From NCBI GenBank assembly GCA_030448225.1, contig JAUJNJ010000035.1, forward strand, positions 1-52,887: DNA of 52,887 nucleotides, read 5' to 3'. The stretch's first letter is position 1; each line of letters opens with the position of its first letter. The DNA is from Phycisphaerae bacterium (GTDB lineage: Bacteria > Planctomycetota > Phycisphaerae > Tepidisphaerales > Tepidisphaeraceae). Positions 1 through 9,312 of the stretch are shown here, in pieces. The notes below the pieces were generated by a model, which had not been told where the DNA came from, ran no database searches, and worked only from the letters and a program-made list of their open reading frames with translations. Position numbers and translations under genes: made by a program.

Positions 1-1677
1 GTGCTGTCGGCGTCGGACGGCGACGAGCAGCACCTGTGGGTGCGCGGCCGCTGGGACACCGACTTCCGCCGCATCGACGGCACGCTCGACGCGTGGATCC
101 CCTCGTTCAGCCCCGACGGGCAGGAGATCGTCTACTTCGACAACGGCGTCATGCGCCGCCGCCGCCTCGCCGGCGGCAACGCGTCGAAGATCGTCGACGT
201 CTCGGGCTACTTCGGCGCGTACCACTGGGGCGCCGACGGGTTCATCAACTACGTGCCGCTCTGGCACAAGGGCGTCGCCCGCGTCAGCGACCGGGGCGGC
301 GCCCAGCCGGTGCCGGTCACCGCGCCGCGGTACGAGCAGGGGGAGTTCGCGCACGTCGGCCCGGTGAGCCTGCCGGACGGCAGCGCGGTCCTCTACACCG
401 TGTGGGACGGCAAGCTCGACACGTCGGTCGCCGTGCACGACCTGCGCGCCGGCCGCAGCCACACGCTCGTCCGCAACGCGACGACGCCGAAGCTGGCCAG
501 CACGCCGCGCGGCACGTTCCTGCTGTTCGAGCGGGCCAGCACGATCTACGCGGCGCCGTTCGACGCGGCGCAACTGAAGCTGACCGGGCCGGAGCAGGCG
601 GTCGTGGACGGCGTGATGAACGACCGCGTGCTGTTCAACGCCTGCTACGACGTCGCCGACGACAGCACGCTCGCCTACATCCCCGGCACCGCCTTCGCCG
701 AGGAAAGCCGCCTCGCGTGGCTCGACCTGTCGACCGCCGGCCCCGGGGCGGCGAGCGGGCGCGCGGCCGGCGTCGCCAACTCGGGCCCGGCCACGTCGCC
801 GTCGTCGGTGGCGGCGTCGCCGACCGTGCCGTTCAACGACGACCGCCTCTCGTTCGTCGATCCGACGTTTTCGGCCGACGGCCGGCGGCTCAGCGTGATG
901 GTGAAGGGGGACGTCTACCGCCCGTACGTCTACGACGTCGCCACCGGCACCGCGACGCGCGTCGTGCTCGACGCCGACTGCGCGTCGATCGCGATCTCGC
1001 CCGAGGGGCGGCAACTCGCCTACAGCAGCAACAAGGAGGGGCCGTACGGCCTCTACGTCCGCTCGCTCGGCGACGACCGCGACGTGCGGATCGCCACCGG
1101 CACGGCCGACGGGCACTCGACCGTCCGCTGGAGCCCCGACGCCCGCCACCTGATCTACGCGATGCCGCCCGACGCCGACAGCCGCCGCGACGTCTGGGTG
1201 GTGGACGTGGCGACGAAGGCGGTCCGCCCGTTCTGCGCCGGCCCGGCCGACGAGCGGTCGGCGGTCTTCGCGCCGGGCGACGGGCACTGGGTCGCCTACT
1301 CGAGCGACGAGTCGGGCCGGCGCGAGGTCTATGTCCGCTCGTTCCCCGACGGCGGCAGGCGAATCCAGGTCTCCGAGGGCGGCGGCGACTGGCCGCAGTG
1401 GAGCCCCGACGGCTCGCAGATCTACTACCGCCGCGCCGGCAAGCTCTTCTCGGTCGCGATCGGCCCCGACGGCTCCCCCGGCCGGCCAGTGCTCCGCTAC
1501 GCCAAGCGGTTCGGCCAGTCCGACTTCGACTTGCCAGATTACACCGTCGCCCCCGACGGCCGCCTGCTCGTGATCGAACCGTCGGAGCGCGGCCCCCGCG
1601 CGACGCAGATCAACCTCGTGCTGAACTGGCCCCAACTGCTCACGCAGAAGCCGGCGACGGCGGACGTGGGGCGGTAG
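1..1677 (+). CDS. TolB-like PD40 beta-propeller protein, 5' end outside window
   Basis: The frame is open from the first base, so the true start lies upstream and only the C-terminal 558 residues are visible. The sequence contains repeated WD40-like/PD40 blades with the typical SPDG-x-x-I-Y core: SPDGQEIVYFD near residue 38, SPEGRQLAYSSN near 330, SPDARHLIYA near 378 and SPDGSQIYYRR near 465. Such propellers occur in TolB and, in Planctomycetota and Acidobacteriota, as the extracellular half of serine/threonine kinases; no kinase motif is visible here, so a missing N-terminal kinase is inference. A linker rich in Ala, Gly and Ser at residues 246-275 separates two propeller halves. It ends 12 bp before the next small membrane gene, suggesting co-transcription. 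Confidence 0.8.
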   Translation: MLSASDGDEQHLWVRGRWDTDFRRIDGTLDAWIPSFSPDGQEIVYFDNGVMRRRRLAGGNASKIVDVSGYFGAYHWGADGFINYVPLWHKGVARVSDRGGAQPVPVTAPRYEQGEFAHVGPVSLPDGSAVLYTVWDGKLDTSVAVHDLRAGRSHTLVRNATTPKLASTPRGTFLLFERASTIYAAPFDAAQLKLTGPEQAVVDGVMNDRVLFNACYDVADDSTLAYIPGTAFAEESRLAWLDLSTAGPGAASGRAAGVANSGPATSPSSVAASPTVPFNDDRLSFVDPTFSADGRRLSVMVKGDVYRPYVYDVATGTATRVVLDADCASIAISPEGRQLAYSSNKEGPYGLYVRSLGDDRDVRIATGTADGHSTVRWSPDARHLIYAMPPDADSRRDVWVVDVATKAVRPFCAGPADERSAVFAPGDGHWVAYSSDESGRREVYVRSFPDGGRRIQVSEGGGDWPQWSPDGSQIYYRRAGKLFSVAIGPDGSPGRPVLRYAKRFGQSDFDLPDYTVAPDGRLLVIEPSERGPRATQINLVLNWPQLLTQKPATADVGR

Positions 1678-1689
1678 GGGGGCGGGCCG

Positions 1690-1983
1690 ATGAAGACGCT
1701 CTTCTTCGCGTTCGGTTACGTCGTGGCGGCGCTCTTTTGCACGCTGGGCGCATTCCTCGCCTTGGTCGCGATGCTGGCGATCCTCGCGCTGATGCTCGAC
1801 GTCACCGCCGACGCCGTGATCCTCGTCATCCCCTTCGCGGCCCTCCTGTTCGGGCCCATTCCCGCCCTAACCCTGCTGCACTATCTCCTTCGGAAGATCC
1901 GGTATCCGCTCGACGCCTTTCGGGACGCGCGTCGCGCGCGGGTGGGATTCGAGCCGATCTTCGACCGGAAAGCCCCGCGGTAG
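1690..1983 (+). CDS. small membrane protein of unknown function
   Basis: This 97-residue protein has a long hydrophobic N-terminal half: about residues 5-35 and 40-66 can form two or three membrane helices. A basic cytoplasmic-type tail follows (LLRKIRYPLDAFRDARRARV). It begins only 12 bp after the propeller gene stop, on the same strand, so it is probably the last gene of that operon. I do not recognise a family. A GC-rich leader without a clear Shine-Dalgarno precedes the ATG, so the start is the simplest choice rather than proven. Confidence 0.6.
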   Translation: MKTLFFAFGYVVAALFCTLGAFLALVAMLAILALMLDVTADAVILVIPFAALLFGPIPALTLLHYLLRKIRYPLDAFRDARRARVGFEPIFDRKAPR

Positions 1984-2171
1984 TCGACGCCCCCAGGAGC
2001 GGCACCGGCGGACCTCGCTCGCCGCCTTCGCGCCTTGCGACGCGGCGGCTTTCCAACGCGAGATCCCGGAGTGGGGTGGGATTCTTCGGCGTGACCGTCC
2101 GCGGGCATCGCCTACATCAGACGCGACTTCACCCGCGGTTCCTAACGTAATGAAAGTGCGGGGTGGTGCCA

Positions 2172-2672
2172 CTAAGTCGGCTTCGCGTCCCGCGGGATAC
2201 GGTCCCCCTCCGGCGTGAAGTAACAGCGATCGAGATAAATGTCGCTGAAGCCAAGGACGCGCAGTTCGATCGTCCCGGGTCCGGCCGGATTCGGCACCGG
2301 TTCGTGGACCGGGAAGGCCAGGATGTCCGTCGAGCCGCAGCGGAGGAACTTCGGCGGCGACGACCGCGCTACGCGCCACCGCCTGCGAGGCATCATTTCC
2401 TCGACGCGCACCTGCAGAGGATCGCCGGGTACGTCCGCGTCGCCGTGCACCTCCCATTTCGTGCGCTGGTATTTCCGAATCGTGGCGTCGATCTCGCCCA
2501 ATGAGCCGAGTTCCTCCGCGTCGGTCCGTGCCGCGCAGCGGTGGCACCAGGCGGGCGTTGTGTGAACGGGGACGTCGCTGCCGTCCGGCAGCACGTACGA
2601 GTATTCCGCCGAGCGGGTCAACGTCTCGACGCGTCCCACCGGCAGGTAGGTGATCTCGTACAGGACGGCCAT
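2172..2672 (-). CDS. hypothetical protein with scattered cysteines
   Basis: The 166-residue protein is unrecognised. It has a CxxC pair at residues 43-46 (WCHRC) and two later single cysteines (LRCGS near 121, DRCYF near 151), compatible with a small metal or structural site, but the spacing fits no zinc ribbon that I can name. There is no signal peptide or membrane segment. The ATG is preceded on the coding strand by an AT-richer stretch (about 2680-2735) shared with the divergent oxidoreductase gene, a plausible promoter region for both. Composition and length support a real gene. Confidence 0.55.
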   Translation of the reverse strand: MAVLYEITYLPVGRVETLTRSAEYSYVLPDGSDVPVHTTPAWCHRCAARTDAEELGSLGEIDATIRKYQRTKWEVHGDADVPGDPLQVRVEEMMPRRRWRVARSSPPKFLRCGSTDILAFPVHEPVPNPAGPGTIELRVLGFSDIYLDRCYFTPEGDRIPRDAKPT

Positions 2673-2743
2673 GCAATGAGTATATCTCGCGCCCGTGTCA
2701 ACGCCGTCCCGGAACCGGCATCGGCTCGGATATAGTCGCCGCC

Positions 2744-3784
2744 ATGACGTACGGTCGGGACATCATCCGCTGGGGCATCCTCGGGTGCGGCGACGTGACG
2801 GAGGTGAAGAGCGGGCCGGCGCTGCAGAAGGCCGAGGGGAGCCGCCTCGTGGCGGTGATGCGGCGGGACGCGGCCAAAGCGCAGGACTACGCGCGGCGGC
2901 ACGGCGTGCCGGGGTGGTACGCGGACGCGGATGAGCTCATCGCCGACCCGGAGGTCGACGCGGTGTACGTCGCGACGCCGCCGGGGTCGCACGAGGAACT
3001 GGCGCTGAAGGTGGCGGCGGCGGGGAAGCCGGCGTACGTCGAGAAGCCGATGGCGCGGACGCACGCCGAGTGCCGGCGGATGGTCGACGCGTTCGCCGCG
3101 GCCGGCCAGCCGCTGCTCGTCGCTTACTACCGCCGGCGCCTGCCGCGGTTCGTGAGGGCGAAGTCGCTCATCGACGAGGGCCGGCTCGGGCGCGTCACGT
3201 CGGTGTCGTACGACCACACCCGGCTGTTCTGGCCGAACCCCAAGCCCCAGTGGCGGCTCGACCCGGTCCACGCCGGCGGGGGGTTGCTGCTCGACCTGGG
3301 CAGCCACGCGCTCGATCTGCTCGACTTCCTCCTCGGCCCGCTGGAAAACGTCGCCGGCACCACGGCGAACTTCGCCGGCGGCGTCGTCGAGGACGCGGTC
3401 GCCATGAGCTTCCGCACCGCGTCGGGCGCGCTCGGCGCCGCCATGTGGAACTTCGCCGGCTCGCGGCGGCACGACCTGTTCGAGATCGAGGGGACGGCCG
3501 GGCGGCTCGTCTTCACCTGTTTTGGCAACGAGCCGATCCGCCTCGAGACGTCAGCGGGGGCGGAGGAGTTCGACCTGCCCAACCCGCCGCACGTCCAGCA
3601 GCCGATGATCCAGAGCATCGTGAACGACCTGCTCGGCCGCGGCGAGCGCAGCCCCAGCACCGGCGAGACCGCCGCCCGAACGTCGCGGGTGATGGACGCG
3701 GTGCTGGAGACCTACTACGGCCCGCGTGACGGCGCCTTCTGGGAGCACCCGGAGCGGTGGCCTGGGCGACCAAAAGGCACGTAG
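2744..3784 (+). CDS. Gfo/Idh/MocA family NAD(P)-dependent oxidoreductase
   Basis: The 346-residue length is typical for the family. The N-terminal Rossmann fold begins with WGILGCGDVTEVKSGPAL (residues 9-26, the GxGxxx dinucleotide loop), and the strand-end motif VATPPGSHEELALKVAAAGK is followed by the conserved EKPMA catalytic Lys motif near residue 100. The C-terminal alpha/beta domain contains the GGGLLLDLGSHALDLLDFLLG segment that carries the usual substrate-site His. Members oxidise or reduce sugars, inositols and related polyols in the cytoplasm; the exact substrate cannot be read from sequence. The gene stands alone between unrelated neighbours. Confidence 0.92.
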   Translation: MTYGRDIIRWGILGCGDVTEVKSGPALQKAEGSRLVAVMRRDAAKAQDYARRHGVPGWYADADELIADPEVDAVYVATPPGSHEELALKVAAAGKPAYVEKPMARTHAECRRMVDAFAAAGQPLLVAYYRRRLPRFVRAKSLIDEGRLGRVTSVSYDHTRLFWPNPKPQWRLDPVHAGGGLLLDLGSHALDLLDFLLGPLENVAGTTANFAGGVVEDAVAMSFRTASGALGAAMWNFAGSRRHDLFEIEGTAGRLVFTCFGNEPIRLETSAGAEEFDLPNPPHVQQPMIQSIVNDLLGRGERSPSTGETAARTSRVMDAVLETYYGPRDGAFWEHPERWPGRPKGT

Positions 3785-4108
3785 GGAGTGTCCGCCTCCG
3801 ACGCTCAGATGAACACCCGACCCGCCGCCGGGAGTCCAGCGACTCCGCCGCGGGACGGGCCCCCGATTGCTGCGGACGGGAGGGCGTCGCTGCGGTGATG
3901 CTCCCCCATCACTCGGCGCGGGCATCAGTCCCAACAGGACGGGCGTGTGTGAAGAACAGATGAAGGTCCGCGATCGAGCCCGCGCGACTCCCGCTGGTCA
4001 ACAACGGTTCGTCCGACCGATACTTTCCCATGGCTCGCCGCGGGCATCGCGGCTATGATCTGCCGGCCCCGAAACTGTCTATTCACAAATGATAAGGGAG
4101 GCTTGACG
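3785..4108. other. intergenic region without recognisable gene
   Basis: This 324 bp stretch holds no supported coding region. The only clear signal is a purine-rich ribosome-binding site, aagggagg at 4094-4101, placed 7 bp before the ATG of the Bax-inhibitor gene, with a slightly AT-richer segment (about 4076-4093) before it. No strong -10/-35 pair is convincing. Confidence 0.5.
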
Positions 4109-4860
4109 ATGTCCCAGTTCCCGCAGACCCGCCGGGTCGAGCTCGAGTACGGCACGGACGACCGCGCGGTCTTCAACTTCTTCAACGCCGTCTACGCGTG
4201 GATGGCCGTCGGCCTGGCCGTGACGGCGGTGACGGCGTGGTTCGTGTCGCAGAACACGCAGATCATGGCCGCGATCTTCGGCACGCCGCTGCGGTGGGTG
4301 CTGATTCTCGGCAGCGTCGCGATCGCCTGGGGCGTGGGGGCCGTCGCCATGCGCATCAGCGCGATGGCCGCCACGGCGCTGTTCCTGCTCTCCGCCCTCG
4401 TCGGGGCGATGATCTCGTACATCTTCCTCGTCTACCCGACGAACACGCTGATCTCCGCCCTGATCGTCACCGGCGGCACGTTCGGCGGGATGAGCCTGTA
4501 CGGCTACGTCACGAAGCGCGACCTGAGCAAGATGGGGTCGATCCTCATCATGTGCTTCTGGGGCCTGTTCTGGCGTCAATCGTGAACGTGTTCTTCGCCA
4601 GCAACGCGATGAGCTGGATCATCACCTACGGCATCCTGATCGTGTTCATCGGCCTGACCGCCTACGACACGCAGAAGCTGCGGGTGATCGCCCAGGAGGT
4701 CGCGACCAACTCCGACCTCGCCAGCCGCTACGCGATCGTCGGCTCGCTCAACCTGTACGTCGACTTCATCAACATCTTCCTCTCGATCCTGCGGATCATG
4801 GGCGATCGGCAGACGCCTGCGGCTCGCCGAGCTGCGGGCGTCTGTGCGATTCTTGGATGA
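4109..4860 (+). CDS. Bax inhibitor-1/YccA family membrane protein, one frameshift
   Basis: The start at 4109 follows the strong ribosome-binding site aagggagg. The product is a seven-helix protein of the BI-1/YccA (TMBIM) family, members of which act as calcium-leak channels or modulators of the FtsH protease. Family signatures are FNAVYAWMAVGLAVTAVTAW near residue 25, FLVYPTNTLIS in the middle and the C-terminal ITYGILIVFIGLTAYDTQKL. The frame breaks near 4565-4575: GLFWRQS-stop in the first frame is replaced by GPVLASIVNVFF in the next, which restores the expected helix. Homologues end soon after LRIMGD; here about 16 extra residues run through a hairpin before the stop. Confidence 0.85.
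4809..4845 (+). repeat. 15-bp hairpin inside the 3' tail of the Bax-inhibitor gene
   Basis: Arms 4810-4824 and 4830-4844 pair over 15 positions if two G-U wobbles are allowed, around a 5-base loop. No T-run follows. It lies exactly where the family protein normally stops, so it may be an inserted palindrome or an old terminator now read as coding sequence. Confidence 0.5.
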
Positions 4861-4884
4861 TCGGACTTTCGTCGTGCGTCATTG

Positions 4885-4924
4885 AAGAAGGCGGCCGGTG
4901 TTCAGAGGCCGGCCGCCCTTCTGC
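4885..4924. terminator. bidirectional terminator-like hairpin between convergent genes
   Basis: The arms aagaaggcggccgg and ccggccgcccttct pair with one bulged C around an 8-base loop. The hairpin sits between the convergent Bax-inhibitor gene (plus) and the kinase/pyrophosphorylase gene (minus). A short T-containing tail follows on the plus strand. Confidence 0.6.
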
Positions 4925-4973
4925 TTTCCTGCGATGATGCGGTGATCGAATGAGTCCGACCATCGGATCGCTC

Positions 4974-7900
4974 TCATTCGGGCGCCACTCGCAGGCCAGC
5001 TCTCCACGTACGCCGCCGAGGTCGGCCGTCTCTGAGCCAGCCGTCCGATTTGCTGCGCTGGTCCTTCAGCTGTTGACCGCGGGCTCTGGGGACGACGGCG
5101 TAGCCGCTGGCGATCTCGGCGAGGCCGGACATGTCGCCCCAGATCTTCTCGAACTGCGCGACGGGGAAGACGTCCTCCTGGCCGTGGCCCCAGCGTTTCT
5201 TCACGTCCTTGAGGGTGACGTAGGTGGGCATCTTCGCCGCCATCGCGCGGACGGCGGCCGTCACCCTCGTTTCGTCGGCGAGGTCGGGGCGGGCGAGGCC
5301 GAAGGCGGTCAGCAGGCGGTCGACGTCGATCCACGTCGTGAGCGTGTTGTAGTGCGACAGGCCGAACTCGTCCTCCTCGCGGCATCGCCAGGCCCTCGAC
5401 GAGCCGCACGCGGCTGTTCACGCGGGCGAGGCCGCCGCCGCGGTCGTCGATCCGGCGGTTGATCACCTCGAACGTCAGCGTCGAGCCTTTGGCGATGTGC
5501 AGCCCGAGGGCGCGGCGTCGAGGTCGGTGCCGACCGTGTCGATGTTGTGCAGCATCAGGTACCGCAGCCCCGGCCGCTCGGCGAGCATGCGGGCGAGCGT
5601 GCCGTTGCGGAGGAGGTTGGGCACCTCGAACCAATGGCCCACCGGGTGGAGGCACTGCGACGGGACGTTGTCGGTGTAGTCGCTCGCCTCGCCGGCCGAC
5701 TGCGCCCAGCGGATCAGCGCCTCGCGGCCGCTCTCGCGCATCTTCTGGGCCTGCTCGTCGAGCAGCGCTGGGGCATCTCCTCCCACATGAAGCGAAGGTC
5801 GCGCGTCATCGGCACGAGCTGCAGGCCGATCGAGCCCCTCGGACAGGTGCAGCGGGCCGGGGTAGGCGTAGCGGTCGTGGTCGGCGAGGAAGCGCTCAAT
5901 CGCGCCGTGGGTGAGGTAGCTCGTGGTGATCACGTGCGGCACGGTGGCCCCGGCGATGCGGCCGACGCGGCGGCTCTTGGCCAGATGGACTTCGAGGAAC
6001 GTGCGGTGCCGCCCGCCGAGCTTGCAGAACGGGTGCAGCGCGCCTTCACCACGCCGCATGCCCTGCGTCCATCGACTGCCGGCGCCGGCGGCGAGCGAGA
6101 TCACGCCCACGGCGCCCCTCGGCGAGCGGCGCGCGGCCGAGCGCCGTCCACCTGCGGGTCGATGCCGGCGGGAGACGTGAGGTCGGCCACGTCGCCGGGC
6201 TCGACATCCTTGATGCTCGTCGTCGCGGGCAGACGGTTCTGCGCCAGGCCGGTGCGTCCGCCCTTGACGTCCGCGCGGACCTGCTCGTGCTGCTCGCGAT
6301 CGAAGCCGTTCGCCTCGAGCAGGGCGGGCAGGCTCGACTCGGCGCCCGGCGTCTTGCGGCCGCGCGGGAGGAGGCGGTCGAACAGGTTCTCGACCATCCC
6401 GGCCAGTTCCGGCCGCGTGCGGCAGGCGGAGCCGAAGCGGTCCATCTCGCCGCGCTGCAGCGGCGTGAGCTGGCGCGGGTCGGTCCGCAGCCACTGCGGC
6501 GCCATCATCGCGTAGTAGCCCGGCGGCATCATCGCGTCGCCGTCGCGGCGGAGCGCGGCGAACGTGCCGTGCGGGTTGATCGCGAAGTCGTAGACGACCG
6601 GCTCCATCGCGAACGGCAGCGCGTTCTCCAGTTGCCGCTTCGTCCGGCTCATCGTCTCGCGCAGGAACTCCTGCGCGGCCGCCTTCTTCGCCGGGTTGAA
6701 GATGAACCCCATGCCGCCGCCCGACATGCCGCCGAGCATCCAGAAGCCCCAGAAGTCGTCGCCGAACGCGTCGCGCGTCTTGCGGATGAGCGTCTCGGTG
6801 TAGGCGTTGCTGGCCCAGGGGATGATCGTCTGGAGCGGGCCGAAGAAGTTGCGCGTCGTCGCGCCGCCGCTCGCCCGCACGTCGCCGGCGCGGGGCGCGG
6901 CGAGGCTCTGGTCGCGGCAGCCGATGGCCTCGTGGCGGGCGTGCCACTCGGCCTCGGAGCGGAGCAGGTATTTCTCCGTCACCATCTCCAGGATCGGGCC
7001 GACGTTCTGCGCCATGCCGCCGTGGACGAGCACGAGGCTGTCCTGCAGGCGCTGGCGGGTGAGGTCGGGGGCGTCGGTGGTGTCGAGGATCTTGTGCGTC
7101 GGCAGGAGGCGGCCGCGGCTGCCGCCCTGCTCGGGGTCCCCCTCGTTGGCCGGCGCGCCGCGAATGAGCTTGATGCCCGGCCAGACGCCGCCCGAGTCCT
7201 GCCACCCGCCGCCCGACCCGCCGATCCACTCGCCGAGGATCGCCCGCGCCGCCACGAGCCGGCGCTCGCCCTCGTCGAGCGGGCCGGTGAGGCTCTTCGC
7301 CTGGCTCGTCGCCCGCATGAGCGCAGAAATCAGCGAGCCGAGGAGGTTCGTCGACACCGCGAGCCGCGACCCCTTGGGGATGTTGTTGACGCTGCTGACG
7401 ATCTCCAGCCCCAGCCCCGGCCCCACCACGCGGCCGAGTAGTTCCGCGAGACTCCCGCCCGAGCCTTCCAGGCCCGGCGGCACGATTCCCGACGCGATGA
7501 CCGCCGCCTTCAGCAGGCCGAGGTAGTCCTTGGCGAAGTCGAACACCTCCGCGAGGCTGCTCACGTCGGCCCGCGCGCCGAGGTCAACGCTGACGAGCCG
7601 CAGCACCGGCTCGTCGATCACGCGCAGGTACGCCTCGACCGGCGGCTTGGGCTTGGCGTCGCGGCCGAGGACCGCGAGGTCGATCGACACGTTCAGCACC
7701 CGCGCGCCCTGGGGGAAGTCCATCCCGAGGAAGAAGATGTCGCTCCACGCGCTGTGCGTGAGGTCCATCCGCACCGGCGTCGTCTCGGCCAGCACCGGGA
7801 ACGACTCCTCCGGGCCCGACCGCTGCAGCAGTTCCGGCCGGATCCGCAGCGGCTGGTCGGCCGGGTGGCCGATGCGGAACATCCACTGGTTGCCGCGCAG

Positions 7901-8317
7901 CGACCGCACGCTACGGCGGACCTGGTTGGCGAGCGTCTGGAAGCCGAGGTCGTGGTACGCGGCGGCCAGCGCGCTGCAGATCGCGTCGCTCGGGCCGTCG
8001 GCGCGCTGGGCGGCGAGGAACAGGTCGATCGCCTCCTCGAAGCGGCGGTTGAGCAGGTTGTTGTACCCGTCGAACGGCACCCGCCCGCTCGGCCGCACGC
8101 CGGGCTTGGTCGGCAGGTGAAAGCGGTGGATCGCGTAGAGGAAGAACAGCGCGCGGACGCGCTCGTAGAGGTTAGGGCTGGCGCGGCGGAACGCGTCGAG
8201 CGCGTCGCACTCGGCCAGCAGTTGCTCGGCCGTAGCCTCGCGGCAGGACGTCTCCAGCGGCAGGTCACGGGTGGCGGGGTCGGCCGAGGTGATGATGTCG
8301 ATGAGGTGTGCGGGCAT
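4974..8317 (-). CDS. GHMP sugar kinase fused to UDP-sugar pyrophosphorylase, several frameshifts in the 3' third
   Basis: The gene encodes about 1,110 residues when frames are joined. The N-terminal 730 residues are in one uninterrupted frame (down to about 6110) and contain GHMP-kinase motifs: [20 protein letters not shown] (the Pro-x-x-x-Gly/Ser phosphate loop) and [14 protein letters not shown] near residue 550, as in fucokinase-type kinases. The C-terminal third is a UDPGP-type nucleotidyltransferase: [12 protein letters not shown], then [52 protein letters not shown] and [20 protein letters not shown], found successively in three frames. Breaks lie near 6110, 6055, 5860, 5775, 5510, 5390 and 5040. 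The predicted role is to phosphorylate a free sugar at C1 and transfer it to UTP. MPAHLID is chosen as the start over an upstream GTG. Confidence 0.8.
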
Positions 8318-8460
8318 CGTGCTGCGTCCCCGTTGTGTGAACACCCGGGCGGGGGGGGTGGAAAGCCGCGTCGCGCGAGGCGTCTACATCCCAGTTCAAC
8401 GACATGCCCTGCCGGGGCAAATTCCCTCCCGCCGCCGGTGCCGCCGCCTCCGCGCTTCGG

Positions 8461-9312
8461 TCAGGCCGTCTTGTCGCGCGAGGCGAGGAGTTCGACCATC
8501 TGGGCGAGGATCTCCTCGCGGTCCTCGCCGTCGAGGGCGAGCGCGAGCTGCGCGAAGAGCAGGCCATACTGCACGCCGATGTTGTAGCGCAGGCCCTGCA
8601 CCTCCAGCGCGAGGTAGTGCTCCTTTGACGGCAGCCGGGCGAGCGCCGCCGAGAGCTGCACGCCGCGCCCCTCGGGGGCCTTGTGGAGTTCATCCTCGAG
8701 CAGGTCCATCACGGCCGGCGTCAGCACGTGCATGCCGAAGAAGCAGAGGTAGTGGCCGGCCCGCAGGCCCGGGATGATCAGCGTCTGCTCGGCCTCGGTG
8801 GGCGTGGGCTTCTCCGCGACGGCCTCGACCTCGTAGAGGTCGTTGCTGCCGGCGACGCGCCGCCCGCCGATCGTGCCGTAGTAGGTCAGCATGCTCTCGC
8901 GCGTCGACTGCACGCCCGACACCGCGCACCCCTGGCTCTCGGCCACGCTCACGAGCTGCTGGGCGCACCGCGCCGGCACGCGGCTGATGTAGAGGTGGTC
9001 GCTGACGAGGTGCAGGAACGGGTCGGCGCCGACGAACCGCCGGGCGCAGTGCAGCGCGTGGCCGTAGCCGCGCGGCTGGTGCTGCTCGGCGAACGTGATC
9101 CGCCCGGCCGCGTCGCCGGCGGCCTCGAGGTAGGCGGCCTGGTCGCCGGGGTTGATCACGACGCACAGGTCGTCCACCCCGGTGCTCAGCGCCTCGTCGA
9201 GGATGACGCGCAGGCTGCTCTTGGTCGTCCCGTCCCGGTCGACCAGCGCCTGCAGCGGCAGCGCGCGCTGGTTCCGCCCGGCGGCGGTGATCACGGCTTT
9301 GCGGACCTTCAT
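8461..9312 (-). CDS. sugar-1-phosphate nucleotidyltransferase
   Basis: This 283-residue protein starts at [12 protein letters not shown], preceded by gaaggga. It has the nucleotidyltransferase N-terminal fold: [16 protein letters not shown] replaces the usual GGxGTRLxPLT loop, so the glycine-rich loop is degenerate (GRNQRALP). [15 protein letters not shown] is the conserved uridine/base contact region, HLVSDHLY the metal-binding D-x-L strand, and [11 protein letters not shown] the conserved E-K-P sugar-phosphate Lys. It is related to GalU/GlmU-type uridylyltransferases. Lying between the kinase/pyrophosphorylase fusion and galU on the same strand, it probably works in UDP-sugar supply; the sugar is unknown. 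Confidence 0.8.
   Translation of the reverse strand: MKVRKAVITAAGRNQRALPLQALVDRDGTTKSSLRVILDEALSTGVDDLCVVINPGDQAAYLEAAGDAAGRITFAEQHQPRGYGHALHCARRFVGADPFLHLVSDHLYISRVPARCAQQLVSVAESQGCAVSGVQSTRESMLTYYGTIGGRRVAGSNDLYEVEAVAEKPTPTEAEQTLIIPGLRAGHYLCFFGMHVLTPAVMDLLEDELHKAPEGRGVQLSAALARLPSKEHYLALEVQGLRYNIGVQYGLLFAQLALALDGEDREEILAQMVELLASRDKTA

Noticed and set aside
4555..4585. Programmed frameshift in the Bax-inhibitor gene
   Set aside because: There is no slippery heptamer or downstream stimulator, and many neighbouring genes show similar breaks, so sequence error is simpler.
4809..4845. Hairpin as a rho-independent terminator
   Set aside because: No T-run follows; the better candidate is the hairpin at 4885-4924.
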